A stretch of 64,000 nt of DNA from Paraburkholderia fungorum. Its GTDB lineage: Bacteria; Pseudomonadota; Gammaproteobacteria; Burkholderiales; Burkholderiaceae. The number at the start of each line of letters is the position of its first letter. The stretch's first letter is position 1. Made by a program: the position numbers and the translations under genes. Of this stretch, positions 36,817 through 45,132 are shown piece by piece. The stretch spans positions 1 through 64,000 of the forward strand of contig NZ_CADFGE010000003.1 in the NCBI RefSeq assembly GCF_902833645.1, written 5' to 3'. The notes below the pieces were generated by a model, which had not been told where the DNA came from, searched no databases, and worked only from the letters and a program-made list of their open reading frames with translations.

Positions 36817-37598
36817 AGCACGACCTCACAGGCGGCGGTCAGCGCATTGCTCAACGTGCCGATCCCTTCGACCGTGATCGTCACGGTCGCACCATCCTTG
36901 ATCGATCCGACACCCACCGACGTGCCGCATGCAATCACATCGCCCGGTTCGAGCGTCAAGTCCTGTGAAATCAGCCGCACCTGCTCGGCAGGAGAAAACA
37001 CCATATCGGCAAGCGGATAGTTTTGCCGCTCCACACCGTCGAGCATCGTCACGAGACGCGCTTTGGACCAGGCGAAACCGGAAACGATCGAAGGTCCGAT
37101 ACAGCAGAACGTATCGAAGCCCTTTGCGCGGCACCACTGCGGAAAGTGGGGATTTTCGTTCAGCAGATCGGCCGCGGTCACGTCGTTGACCAGCGTGTAG
37201 CCGAAGATCGAATCCGCGGCCTCTTCAGCACTCGCATCGCGGCAGCGCCGTCCGATCACGATCCCGAGTTCACCTTCGTAGGCGATCTTGCCCGCATAGC
37301 TGGGCGGCCGCCGGATTGCCTCACCCGAGCCGATCACCGATCCCGCCGGCTTCAGCAGAAATAGCGGATGGGCAGGCACAGGCTTGTCGAGCTTCGCCGC
37401 GAGCGCATGAAAGTTATTCCATAACGCGACAATCTTGCCGGGCGCACATGGCGCGAGCGGCGTAAGTGCTCGTGTCGACAACACCGCGCCGGTCGGCACC
37501 GGTTGCTCGAGACTTTCGTACTCGTGCAGATAGCCGCCTTCCACCCGGCCGAACACGATGCCACCGTCGCTAGACATGAAACGCATCCACGTATCCAT
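36813..37598 (-). CDS. Fumarylacetoacetate hydrolase-family enzyme
   Basis: A 261-residue FAH-fold enzyme of the HpcE / 2-keto-4-pentenoate-hydratase-like group. Metal and catalytic residues are visible: the E-x-E motif in AYEGELGIVIGRRC, NDVTAADLL, the lysine in RAKGFDTFCCIGP, and the C-terminal PGDVIACGTSVGVGSIKDG. Family reactions include hydrolysis, decarboxylation or isomerisation of acyl-pyruvates. It lies 18 bases after frc on the same strand, so it probably shares that operon. Whether it acts on an oxaloacetate-like compound is open. Confidence 0.88.
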   Translation of the reverse strand: MDTWMRFMSSDGGIVFGRVEGGYLHEYESLEQPVPTGAVLSTRALTPLAPCAPGKIVALWNNFHALAAKLDKPVPAHPLFLLKPAGSVIGSGEAIRRPPSYAGKIAYEGELGIVIGRRCRDASAEEAADSIFGYTLVNDVTAADLLNENPHFPQWCRAKGFDTFCCIGPSIVSGFAWSKARLVTMLDGVERQNYPLADMVFSPAEQVRLISQDLTLEPGDVIACGTSVGVGSIKDGATVTITVEGIGTLSNALTAACEVVL

Positions 37599-37616
37599 AC
37601 GTCGCTCCTTGAGCCG

Positions 37617-38864
37617 TCAAATCGCGCCGGCGGTCCGCAATGCGTTGATCTGCTCGGGTGAGTAGCCGAGTTCAGCCATCACTTCGTCGGTGTGTTCACC
37701 CAGCAGCGGCGAGCGTTTGACTTCGGTCGGGCTGTCGGACAGTTTGATAGGATTGCCAACGGTTAGGTACTTGCCGCGGGTCGGATGATCCACTTCCACA
37801 ATCGTGCCGGTTTTGCGCAGCGACGGCTCTTCGGCAATTTCCTTCATCGACAGAATCGGCCCGCAAGGAATGTCGTATTTGTTCAGAATCTGCATGGCCT
37901 CGAACTTGGTCTTGGTCATGGTCCAGCGCTCGATCTCGGCAAAGATGTCCTTCAGATGTGGCAAGCGTGCGGCCGGGGTCGCGTAGTTCGGATCGGTGGC
38001 CCATTCTTCCTTGCCGATCACATTGCAGATTTTTGCCCACACCGGCGCCTGGGTGATGAAGTAGATATACGCATTCGGGTCCGTCTCCCAGCCCTTGCAC
38101 TTCAGAATCCAGCCTGGCTGGCCACCACCTGAAGCATTCCCCGCGCGCGGCACCGCTTCGCCGAACGTCCCGTTCGGATATTGTGGATATTCCTTCATCA
38201 CGCCGGTGCGTTCGAGCCGCTGCTGGTCGCGCAGTTTTACGCGGCACAGGTTAAGCACGCCGTCCTGCATCGCGGCGAGCACCTTCTGGCCGCGCCCGGT
38301 TTGCGTGCGCTGATACAGCGCCGTGACAATGCCAAGCGCCAGATGCAAACCGGTGCCGCTGTCGCCGATCTGCGCGCCGGTCACTACCGGCGGGCCATCG
38401 TCGAAACCGGTGGTCGAAGCCGCGCCGCCCGCGCATTGCGCGACGTTCTCGTAGACCTTGCAGTCCTCGTAGGGACCCGGGCCGAAGCCTTTGACCGACG
38501 CCACGATCATGCGCGGATTCAGTTCCTGAATCCGCTCCCACGTAAAGCCCATTCGATCGAGCGCGCCCGGCGCGAAGTTCTCCACCAGCACGTCGCACTT
38601 CTGGATCAATGCCTCGAGCACCAGCTTGCCTTCCGGATTCTTGGTGTCGATCGTGATCGAGCGCTTGTTGTGATTGAGCATCGTGAAGTACAGGCTGTCC
38701 ACGTCGGGAATATCGCGCAACTGCTCGCGCGTAATGTCGCCGGCGCCGGCCCGCTCCACCTTGATCACGTCCGCACCGAACCACGCGAGCAACTGCGTGC
38801 AGGTCGGGCCCGATTGCACATGGGTGAAATCGAGAATGCGCACGCCGTCGAGTGCTTTACTCAT
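37617..38864 (-). CDS. frc: Formyl-CoA:oxalate CoA-transferase
   Basis: A 415-residue family III CoA-transferase that moves CoA from formyl-CoA to oxalate. It follows Oxalobacter formigenes Frc along its length: [55 protein letters not shown], the catalytic aspartate in [10 protein letters not shown] (Asp168, equal to Asp169 of Frc), [17 protein letters not shown], and the glycine loop with [18 protein letters not shown]. Oxalyl-CoA decarboxylase, its usual partner, is absent here. The start at 38864 has TGGAGAC upstream; the frame upstream is not coding. It lies with an FAH-family gene and beside a GntR regulator. Confidence 0.93.
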   Translation of the reverse strand: MSKALDGVRILDFTHVQSGPTCTQLLAWFGADVIKVERAGAGDITREQLRDIPDVDSLYFTMLNHNKRSITIDTKNPEGKLVLEALIQKCDVLVENFAPGALDRMGFTWERIQELNPRMIVASVKGFGPGPYEDCKVYENVAQCAGGAASTTGFDDGPPVVTGAQIGDSGTGLHLALGIVTALYQRTQTGRGQKVLAAMQDGVLNLCRVKLRDQQRLERTGVMKEYPQYPNGTFGEAVPRAGNASGGGQPGWILKCKGWETDPNAYIYFITQAPVWAKICNVIGKEEWATDPNYATPAARLPHLKDIFAEIERWTMTKTKFEAMQILNKYDIPCGPILSMKEIAEEPSLRKTGTIVEVDHPTRGKYLTVGNPIKLSDSPTEVKRSPLLGEHTDEVMAELGYSPEQINALRTAGAI

Positions 38865-38904
38865 ATCTTGTCTCCAGAAGTCTTCCGTCAGCTGCTTACC
38901 CTTT

Positions 38905-38919
38905 TGATATATCACATAC
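38905..38919 (-). promoter_or_regulatory. Candidate GntR operator upstream of frc
   Basis: On the minus strand this reads GTATGTGATATATCA, 41 bases ahead of the frc start. It matches 13 of 15 positions with GTATGTAGTATATCA at 40173-40187, upstream of the GntR gene. Its core TGATATATCA is a perfect palindrome. The 315-base gap between frc and the GntR gene (38865-39179) otherwise contains only the terminator at 39107-39140. Confidence 0.45.
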
Positions 38920-39106
38920 CATATTTTACGGAGCGTCAAGCGAGGCTTATCCCGTAGCGCCAAATGACAGCGAATGGACGAACTAGGAAAATGTGCGCGA
39001 ATCTGCTTCGAACATGCCGGCTAAATACAGCATCAGGGTGCGATTCAGACACTGCTGCATGGCACGATACGCAAGCCTCGCCTGGCAGATTCAGGGCACA
39101 GATACA

Positions 39107-39140
39107 AAAAAGCCTGCGGTGAACATCACCGCAGGCTTTT
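39107..39140. terminator. Strong bidirectional terminator
   Basis: AAAAGCCTGCGGTGA, short loop, TCACCGCAGGCTTTT: a perfect stem with T-runs in both directions. It ends the GntR operon on the minus strand and isolates it from frc. Confidence 0.9.
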
Positions 39141-39179
39141 AATTCGCGCCGCTACTCAGGCGTCCGGGCAGCGATCAAC

Positions 39180-39899
39180 TCAATCCAGAAAATCGCAATT
39201 GGCTTCGACAAACGCCGCCAGATCCAGCGAATGCTGGCGTGTAAGCCGCTCCGCGAGTTCGGTATCGCGCTGCTCGAGCGCCTCGATAATGCGCAGGTGA
39301 TCGACGATCGAACGCGACGCGCGGTCACTTTGCGAAATGGTCATGCGGCGAATCGCCCGCACGTGGATGAAGATGTTCTTGATCGTGTCGAGAATGATCT
39401 GCGATTTCGACAGTTCGACGATCGCCTGATGAAACGCGATGTTGGCATCGGAATACTCGGCGATATGTTCGGCCGGCGTGGCGTCGCGAAAATTGTCGAA
39501 CATATGGCGCAGACGGGCGATTTCCTCGTCCGTGGCGTGCAGCGTGGCCAGACGCGCGGCCATGCTTTCGAGCGCGGCCCACATCTGGATCATTTCGACA
39601 ATTTCACGCTTGCTCTTGCGCACGATGTAGATGCCGCGGCGCGGCACCATGCGCAGAAAACCTTCCTGTTCGAGCAGCGTCATTGCCTCGCGCACCGGCG
39701 TGCGGCTGACGCCCAGCGATTCGCTCAGCACGCGCTCGTCGAGACGGATTTCTTCGCGATTCTGATAGATGTCCGCGTCGGCTATCGCCTGGCGGAGCAT
39801 CGTATACGCCTGATCGCGCAAGCTCGCGCTCGCGCCGATCGGCTGCAATGACAACGTCAACGGTGTGGCCACTGCTTCAGTTTGAAGTTCTGACGACAT
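39180..39899 (-). CDS. GntR-family regulator (FadR/FCD subfamily)
   Basis: A 239-residue regulator. The winged HTH covers about 28-95 (LRDQAYTMLRQAIADADIY; LSESLGVSRTPVREAMTLLE). An all-helical FCD ligand domain follows, with acidic and histidine residues that usually bind a metal and a carboxylate (Asp/His in DANIAFHQAIVELS, HVRAIRR, VDHLRIIEALEQRD). Its place next to frc suggests a response to oxalate or a related acid (inference). Its start lies 23 bases inside the end of a small membrane-protein gene. Confidence 0.92.
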   Translation of the reverse strand: MSSELQTEAVATPLTLSLQPIGASASLRDQAYTMLRQAIADADIYQNREEIRLDERVLSESLGVSRTPVREAMTLLEQEGFLRMVPRRGIYIVRKSKREIVEMIQMWAALESMAARLATLHATDEEIARLRHMFDNFRDATPAEHIAEYSDANIAFHQAIVELSKSQIILDTIKNIFIHVRAIRRMTISQSDRASRSIVDHLRIIEALEQRDTELAERLTRQHSLDLAAFVEANCDFLD

Positions 39900-40098
39900 T
39901 CATCGCCTCTTGTTGAACATGCGCACGATACGGCGCCGCCGGCACTGCGACGCCCTGCTCGCCCAGACCGACAAAACGGCCATGCTGCGCTGCAAGTTGC
40001 GCAACCGGCTGCGGAATCCAGCGGGTCAACAGAACGGTGGCGGCCGAGCCTAAACCCACGACAGCGACGGCGAGCAACGCGAAAGGAACAAATTCCAT
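39877..40098 (-). CDS. Small membrane protein (73 residues)
   Basis: Starts MEFVPFALLAVAVVGLGSAA, one membrane helix of about 20 residues, then a soluble tail of about 45 residues (PQPVAQLAAQHGRFVGLGEQ). GGAG sits six bases upstream of the ATG. The gene overlaps the start of the GntR gene, so the two are co-transcribed. Not recognised as a family; conserved position next to the regulator would argue for a sensing or transport-accessory role. Confidence 0.6.
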   Translation of the reverse strand: MEFVPFALLAVAVVGLGSAATVLLTRWIPQPVAQLAAQHGRFVGLGEQGVAVPAAPYRAHVQQEAMNVVRTSN

Positions 40099-40172
40099 TT
40101 GCAACTCCAATGATTGAGTAAATGAACAGATGCCTCAATCATATGCTGCAATGCCGCAAATATCAATATTCC

Positions 40173-40187
40173 GTATGTAGTATATCA
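40173..40187 (+). promoter_or_regulatory. Candidate GntR operator upstream of its own operon
   Basis: GTATGTAGTATATCA, 75 bases upstream of the small membrane-protein/GntR operon. It pairs with the near-identical site ahead of frc. A second feature of this promoter is TGATTGAG (40111-40118) / CTCAATCA (40134-40141), an inverted repeat in the leader. Confidence 0.42.
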
Positions 40188-40616
40188 GGAGTTGTTGTTT
40201 CCAGACATCAAGTCAAGGTAGCACGATCGCCCGCTACAAGGCACGCCTGAATCGCCCAGACGGTCACGCCACCCTCCGCCTGCCAGTCGCCGCCCGGCTC
40301 CCGGTACAGCGCAATCGCATTGGCGAGGCGCAACTGCTTGCGAGCGACACCCTGCGTGATTCGGCGCGGCTCCGGCGTGCGGAGCCCAGCACAATCACTG
40401 AAGCAGCTTGGTGTAAACGCGTAAAACGCGCGCTATTCGCGCAGATGCGATCGATAATCGCGCAATCTGCATCGAATGCGGATTGTGAGATATGCATCGC
40501 GTCATTAACCTTCGGAAATCCTGCAACGGGTCGGCGGCGGCCGGCGCTGATTCCTGGGCTTATCTTCCGCCACGCGATCCCGAACCGCAGTCCGAGAATC
40601 CGAAGGAGACACCGTC
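40188..40616. other. Intergenic region before the MHS transporter
   Basis: No gene seen. It should hold the promoter of the plus-strand symporter; AAGGAGACACC directly precedes that ATG. Open frames here are Arg/Pro-rich shadows. Confidence 0.5.
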
Positions 40617-41945
40617 ATGAGTACCACCATCCCCAAAGCGCCGAAATCGGCCGTGGCCGGCAACAACTCCGCGCGCAGCCAGGCACGCAAGGCGGCGCTC
40701 GGCAGCTTTGTCGGCGCCGTGGTCGACTGGTACGACTTTCTGCTGTACGGCATCGTCGCCGCGCTGGTCTTCAATGCTGAGTTCTTCCCGAAGGTCAGTC
40801 CGGCAATGGGCACGCTCGCCGCCTTCGCGACCTTCGGCGTCGGCTTTCTGTTCCGGCCGCTCGGCGGCTTCGTGTTCGGCCACTACGGCGACCGGCTTGG
40901 ACGCAAGCGCATGCTGGTTCTCACGGTCATGATGATGGGCCTCTCCACCGCCGCGATCGGCCTGCTGCCGGCTTTCTCCAGCATCGGCTGGTGGGCGCCG
41001 GTGCTGCTCGTGACCTTGCGCGCGATCCAGGGTTTCGCGGTCGGCGGCGAATGGGGCGGCGCGGCGTTGATGGCGGTCGAAAGCGCGCCGGAAAAGAAGA
41101 AGGCCTTCTACAGCAGTGGTGTGCAGGTCGGCTATGGCGTGGGTCTCGTGCTCTCGACCGGCCTCGTGGCGATCATCAGCCGTTCGATGAACAACGCGTC
41201 GTTCCTGAGCTGGGGCTGGCGCCTGCCCTTTCTGTTCAGTGTGGTGCTGGTGCTCATCGCGCTGTGGATCCGCTCGAGCATGGAAGAGTCGAAGGAGTTC
41301 GTCGAGAAGGTCGGCGCGCACGGCGAACGCAGCGTGCGGCTGCCGATCGTCGAGGCCTTGCTGAAGCACCCGAAGGCTTTCCTGCTGATCATCGCACTGC
41401 GCCTCGCCGAGTTGTTCACGATGTACATCGTGACGGCGTTCGCGCTGAATTACTCCACGGCCAATCTGCACATGCCGCGCGAGTTCTTCCTCTCGATCGG
41501 CCTGCTGGTGGGCGCGGTGAGTTGCGTGACGATTCCCTGCTTCGCGTGGCTGGCTGACCGTTTCGGCCGCCGCCGCGTGTATATCATCGGCGCGCTGGTC
41601 GGCATGTTCAGCGCGGTGCCGTTCTTCCTCGCGCTCGAAGCACGCTCGACGGTGTGGATCGTGATCTTCGCGGTCATGCTCGCCAACGTCGCCCACGATA
41701 TGGTCGTGAGCGTGCAGCAGCCCATGTTCACCGAGCTGTTCGGTACCGAGTATCGCTATAGCGGCGCGGGGGTCGGCTATCAGGTGGCGAGCGTGGTCGG
41801 CGGCGGCTTCACGCCGTTTATCGCGGTGGCGCTGGTCAGCTTTGCCGGCGGCTCATGGCATCCGGTGGCGGCCTACCTCGCGATCGGCTGTCTGATCTCG
41901 GTGCTGGTGGCCGCGAAGATGAAGACCGGGCGTGGTGTCGCCTGA
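40617..41945 (+). CDS. MHS-family MFS symporter
   Basis: A 442-residue proton-coupled symporter of the metabolite:H+ symporter family (ShiA/ProP/KgtP-like), importing an organic acid or similar solute. Twelve hydrophobic helices; family marks are GAVVDWYDFLLYGIVAALVF, FGVGFLFRPLGGFVFGHYGD, RLGRKRMLVLTVMMMGLST, RAIQGFAVGGEWGGAALMAV and, in the second half, WLADRFGRRRVYIIGALVG. The ribosome binding site AAGGAG is ideal. Placed between the oxalate genes and OFA copy 2, its substrate is probably a small carboxylate (inference). Confidence 0.93.
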   Translation: MSTTIPKAPKSAVAGNNSARSQARKAALGSFVGAVVDWYDFLLYGIVAALVFNAEFFPKVSPAMGTLAAFATFGVGFLFRPLGGFVFGHYGDRLGRKRMLVLTVMMMGLSTAAIGLLPAFSSIGWWAPVLLVTLRAIQGFAVGGEWGGAALMAVESAPEKKKAFYSSGVQVGYGVGLVLSTGLVAIISRSMNNASFLSWGWRLPFLFSVVLVLIALWIRSSMEESKEFVEKVGAHGERSVRLPIVEALLKHPKAFLLIIALRLAELFTMYIVTAFALNYSTANLHMPREFFLSIGLLVGAVSCVTIPCFAWLADRFGRRRVYIIGALVGMFSAVPFFLALEARSTVWIVIFAVMLANVAHDMVVSVQQPMFTELFGTEYRYSGAGVGYQVASVVGGGFTPFIAVALVSFAGGSWHPVAAYLAIGCLISVLVAAKMKTGRGVA

Positions 41946-41992
41946 CTCTCACCGTGGTTCTCACTGATCTCTGATTGTTGCGATGTTCCGAC

Positions 41993-42030
41993 GGGCCGGC
42001 CGGGCGAAAACGCCACGCCGGCCCGCTTCT
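41993..42030 (+). terminator. Terminator after the MHS symporter
   Basis: GGGCCGGC (41993-42000) and GCCGGCCC (42017-42024) form a GC-rich stem followed by GCTTCTCTTT. Confidence 0.55.
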
Positions 42031-42160
42031 CTTTCGACCCCTTCTTGCCGGTTCCGGCATCCAGATCCCGCGCTTCAGGTCGTTCATTCCGATGCTTCAT
42101 GCCGCGTTGCCGCAATTCGGCAAATTACGGTCGTATTTCACCAGGCTAATACCTTATGCA

Positions 42161-42251
42161 TTTGCATCTCATATTGCAAAGGCTATGCCTGCGTCCTATC
42201 GTTCGTCCAATCGGGGCTTATATCGAATTTGCATACAACATATGAAATTCG
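42161..42251. promoter_or_regulatory. Two dyad sequences upstream of OFA copy 2
   Basis: In an AT-rich stretch of the 411-base gap ahead of the transporter: TTTGCA, eight bases, TGCAAA (42161-42180); and a longer dyad CGAATTTGCATA / TATGAAATTCG (42224-42251, one base missing in the right arm). The latter ends about 105 bases before the ATG. They look like regulator binding sites. Neither matches the GntR motif found at frc. No gene lies in the gap (41946-42356). Confidence 0.4.
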
Positions 42252-42356
42252 AGTACATATATTGATGACGAATTACTTGCAATTTTTTTACGCCGCGACA
42301 CTTAAGCATTGTGTATGAAGCGCCGATAACAAAGAATTCCTCACCGGAGACCGACC

Positions 42357-43760
42357 ATGAGTAGTATCACCGAGCCGAATGGCACTTCAGGCTCAGCCCC
42401 ATTCTTTTCCAAACAGGCCACCGTCGCGCAACCGGGGTTTTCGCGCTGGATGGTTCCGCCCGCGGCGCTCGCGGTTCACCTGTGTATCGGCCAGGCCTAC
42501 GCCTTCTCCGTGTTCAACGGGCCGCTTACCAAAGTTATCGGCATTACCCAATCCGCCCCTGACGACTGGTCGCTGACTTCGCTCGGCTGGATCTTTTCGC
42601 TGGCGATCGTGTTCCTTGGTTTGTCGGCGGCGTTTGCCGGCAAGTGGCTCGAACACGTCGGTCCACGCCGCACGATGTTTACCGCCGCGTGCTGCTTCGG
42701 GGGCGGCTTCCTGATTGCCGCACTCGGCGTGCATCTGCATCAGATCGCGCTGCTCTATCTGGGCTACGGCGTGATCGGCGGAATTGGACTCGGGCTCGGC
42801 TATGTGTCGCCGGTGTCGACGTTGATCCGCTGGTTTCCCGACCGCCGCGGCATGGCGACCGGCATGGCGATCATGGGCTTCGGCGGCGGCGCGATGATTG
42901 CCGCGCCGTTGTCCGTGGCGTTGATGAACCACTTCCGCAGCGCGACGAGCATTGGCGTGGCCGAAACTTTCGTCGTGCTCGGCATTGCGTACTTCATCTC
43001 GATGTCGATCGGCGCACTCGCGATTCGCGTGCCGCCGGCAGACTGGAAGCCGGCCGGCTGGACGCCGCCCGCGACCAATCAGAAGAAGATGATTTCGCGT
43101 AACCACGTGCACATCGACCAGGCGTTGAAAACGCCGCAGTTCTATCTGATCTGGCTGGTGCTGTTCCTCAACGTGACCGCGGGCATCGGCATTCTCGGCC
43201 AGGCGTCGGTGATGATTCAGGAAAGCTTCAAGGGTACCGTGACGGCAGCCGCGGCGGCCGGGTTCGTCGGTCTGCTGTCGCTGTTCAACATGGGCGGCCG
43301 TTTCGTGTGGGCTTCGGCTTCGGACTGGATCGGCCGCAAGAACACCTACTTCATCTTCTTCGCGCTAGGCGCCGTGCTGTACTACCTCGTGCCCGGCTTC
43401 GCGGCTTCCGGCCAGATCGCTCTGTTCGTGCTCGCGTACTGCGTGATCCTGTCGATGTACGGCGGCGGCTTCTCGACGGTCCCCGCGTATCTCGCGGACA
43501 TGTTCGGCACGGCATTCGTGGGCGGCATTCACGGCCGTCTGCTGACCGCCTGGGCCGCGGCGGGTGTGGCGGGCCCGGTGCTGGTGAACTACATCCGCGC
43601 TTATCAGGTGGAGCACGGCGTCGCCAAGGCGGATGCCTACACGATGACGATTCACATCATGGTCGTGCTGCTGGTGATCGGCTTCATCTGCAACCTGCTG
43701 GTCAAGCGTGTCGACGACAAGCACCACATGACCGACGCACAACTCGCCAAAGGCGCCTAA
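42357..43760 (+). CDS. Oxalate/formate antiporter-family MFS transporter (second copy)
   Basis: A 467-residue OFA-family transporter with twelve hydrophobic helices. Marks: LCIGQAYAFSVFNGPLTKVI, GYGVIGGIGLGLGYVSPVST, RWFPDRRGMATGMAIMGFGG, and RFVWASASDWIGRKNTYFIF in the second half. It differs clearly from copy 1 and is longer. It is followed after only ten bases by a 42-residue membrane-protein gene, which marks the subgroup annotated as MFS transporter with a small subunit. Substrate is likely oxalate, formate or another small carboxylate. Confidence 0.92.
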   Translation: MSSITEPNGTSGSAPFFSKQATVAQPGFSRWMVPPAALAVHLCIGQAYAFSVFNGPLTKVIGITQSAPDDWSLTSLGWIFSLAIVFLGLSAAFAGKWLEHVGPRRTMFTAACCFGGGFLIAALGVHLHQIALLYLGYGVIGGIGLGLGYVSPVSTLIRWFPDRRGMATGMAIMGFGGGAMIAAPLSVALMNHFRSATSIGVAETFVVLGIAYFISMSIGALAIRVPPADWKPAGWTPPATNQKKMISRNHVHIDQALKTPQFYLIWLVLFLNVTAGIGILGQASVMIQESFKGTVTAAAAAGFVGLLSLFNMGGRFVWASASDWIGRKNTYFIFFALGAVLYYLVPGFAASGQIALFVLAYCVILSMYGGGFSTVPAYLADMFGTAFVGGIHGRLLTAWAAAGVAGPVLVNYIRAYQVEHGVAKADAYTMTIHIMVVLLVIGFICNLLVKRVDDKHHMTDAQLAKGA

Positions 43761-43770
43761 GGAGACTCGC

Positions 43771-43899
43771 ATGTCGACCGTTCAAGCCGTTCATCCGACC
43801 AACAAGGTCAAGCTCGCCGTCTTCTGGCTGTATGTGACGCTGCCGCTGGCATGGGGCGTGATCAATACGCTCACGCAGGCCATGAAGCTGTTCAAGTAA
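43771..43899 (+). CDS. MFS transporter small subunit-like protein (42 residues)
   Basis: A 42-residue protein (MSTVQAVHPTNKVKLAVFWL, then YVTLPLAWGVINTLTQAMKL and FK) with one membrane helix. AAGGAGA precedes its ATG by a good distance. It sits ten bases behind OFA copy 2, so it is co-translated with it. Small proteins of this type are known beside OFA transporters and are taken to be an accessory subunit; direct function is not known to me. A GC-rich hairpin (43922-43945) follows the gene. Confidence 0.8.
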   Translation: MSTVQAVHPTNKVKLAVFWLYVTLPLAWGVINTLTQAMKLFK

Positions 43900-44037
43900 G
43901 CACTGCACTGCGCTGCACAACCCCCGCACGATCGACCGTGCGGGGCGCAAAAAAAGCGGGCCGACGGCGCGCGCAAACCGCGCATTCGTCTCTGCCCGCT
44001 GTCCCTGCCGCCGGCCTCTCACCGGTCCATCGCCGCT

Positions 44038-44463
44038 TCAGATCTTCTCGAACAGCACATCCTGCGCGCCTTCCCACAGCACCTTCGTACCGAGTTCGCG
44101 CAGCTTTTCCTTGCCTTCGACGATCGTCAGGAAGTGATTGCCCGCGAGTTGGCCCAGCTTGCTCGCGAAGCAGCACGACCCGTACGCGAGGATGATCTCC
44201 GTTTCGCTGTAACCGCCCGGATAGAACAGGATGTCGCCAACCGACGGATGGCTCGTGTGATTTTCGAAGCCGACCGCCGCGCCGTCGTTTTCGAGTTTGA
44301 AGTCGCCAAGCGGAACCCAGCAGCCCTCGCCGCTCCAGCGCACGTGGATGAGCTTCTGACGGTACGGCAGGAGCTTCAGAAAAGCAGCCACCGTTTGCGG
44401 CGCGTCAGGATGCGTTTCGGCAGTAAAAACATGGCCGCAGGCGGTAATTCGAAGTCGGGTCAT
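44038..44463 (-). CDS. DUF3830 (cyclophilin-like fold) protein
   Basis: A 141-residue protein matching DUF3830 by eye: VAAFLKLLPYRQKLIHVRWS, GEGCWVPLGDFKLE, NHTSHPSVGDILFYPGGYSE and TEIILAYGSCCFASKLGQLA. The family has a cyclophilin-like beta-barrel and unknown function; members often lie beside transporters and amidohydrolases. Here it is convergent with the OFA/small-subunit pair. Confidence 0.85.
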   Translation of the reverse strand: MTRLRITACGHVFTAETHPDAPQTVAAFLKLLPYRQKLIHVRWSGEGCWVPLGDFKLENDGAAVGFENHTSHPSVGDILFYPGGYSETEIILAYGSCCFASKLGQLAGNHFLTIVEGKEKLRELGTKVLWEGAQDVLFEKI

Positions 44464-45132
44464 CGCTGGATATCCGTGTGACGGGTTGAGTGGAAAGGTC
44501 GGTCAGACGCCGGCCGGGGCGCGGCTGCAGGCGCAACATTCTGTCGGCCCGTGCAAGGCTTCGACAGATACACTTGCCGTCCAACTGGTCAGGCCAGTTG
44601 AACCAGTGGCGACGGCTACCGCTCGGGAAGCGGATCGCCGTGCCCCATCACCAACTATCAGGCTGTGCCGCAATGCTCCGCGATCCGTCCAAGGCCATGG
44701 CTGCTCCCGGCTTGTTGTTTCATGCTGCACGATGGCGAAAAGGTCGGCGGTAAACCGGCCTGAACACCGATCGGGCCCCTGCATGCCAGCTTTACCGGCG
44801 CGCACGCCACGAAACTTCGTAGTTTGCAAGCGATGCAATGCGCAGCAAACTGCGAAAAGTGCATGACGTCCGTTCCGGCAATTCAACGGACGGCAAAGCT
44901 GGCGAAGGAACCGGCGTCACCGTGGAAGTTTCGCACGCCGCCACGAGAACCTTGCCCTCGATACCCCTGCGACTATCTTGACATGCCAGGCCACGCGCGA
45001 ACCTTGCGGCGCCGCCCGGCAGAACAGCGTGTCGCAACCGGCGAACCCCCGCGCGCCTTGAAGCGCCGGCGCACCGCTCGGGCATCGCATGCTGGCGAGC
45101 CGCTCATACGATTCAGCCGCACAACCCGACAC
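44464..45132. other. 669-base region without a recognisable gene
   Basis: Open frames on both strands are short and give Arg/Ala/Cys-rich translations without family features or ribosome binding sites. It marks the border between the oxalate region and the catabolic island. A decayed gene is possible but nothing can be named. Confidence 0.5.

Noticed and set aside
40560..41696. 378-codon minus-strand frame over the MHS symporter
   Set aside because: His/Arg/Glu-rich shadow; the plus frame is a clear twelve-helix transporter.
43922..43945. Intrinsic terminator after the 42-residue OFA partner
   Set aside because: The hairpin is strong, but on the plus strand it is followed by an A-run rather than a T-run, so it is noted only as a hairpin.
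44486..44866. 126-codon plus-strand ORF in the gap 44.5-45.1 kb
   Set aside because: No ribosome binding site and low-complexity Arg/Ala/Cys translation; competing frames on the other strand look equally poor.
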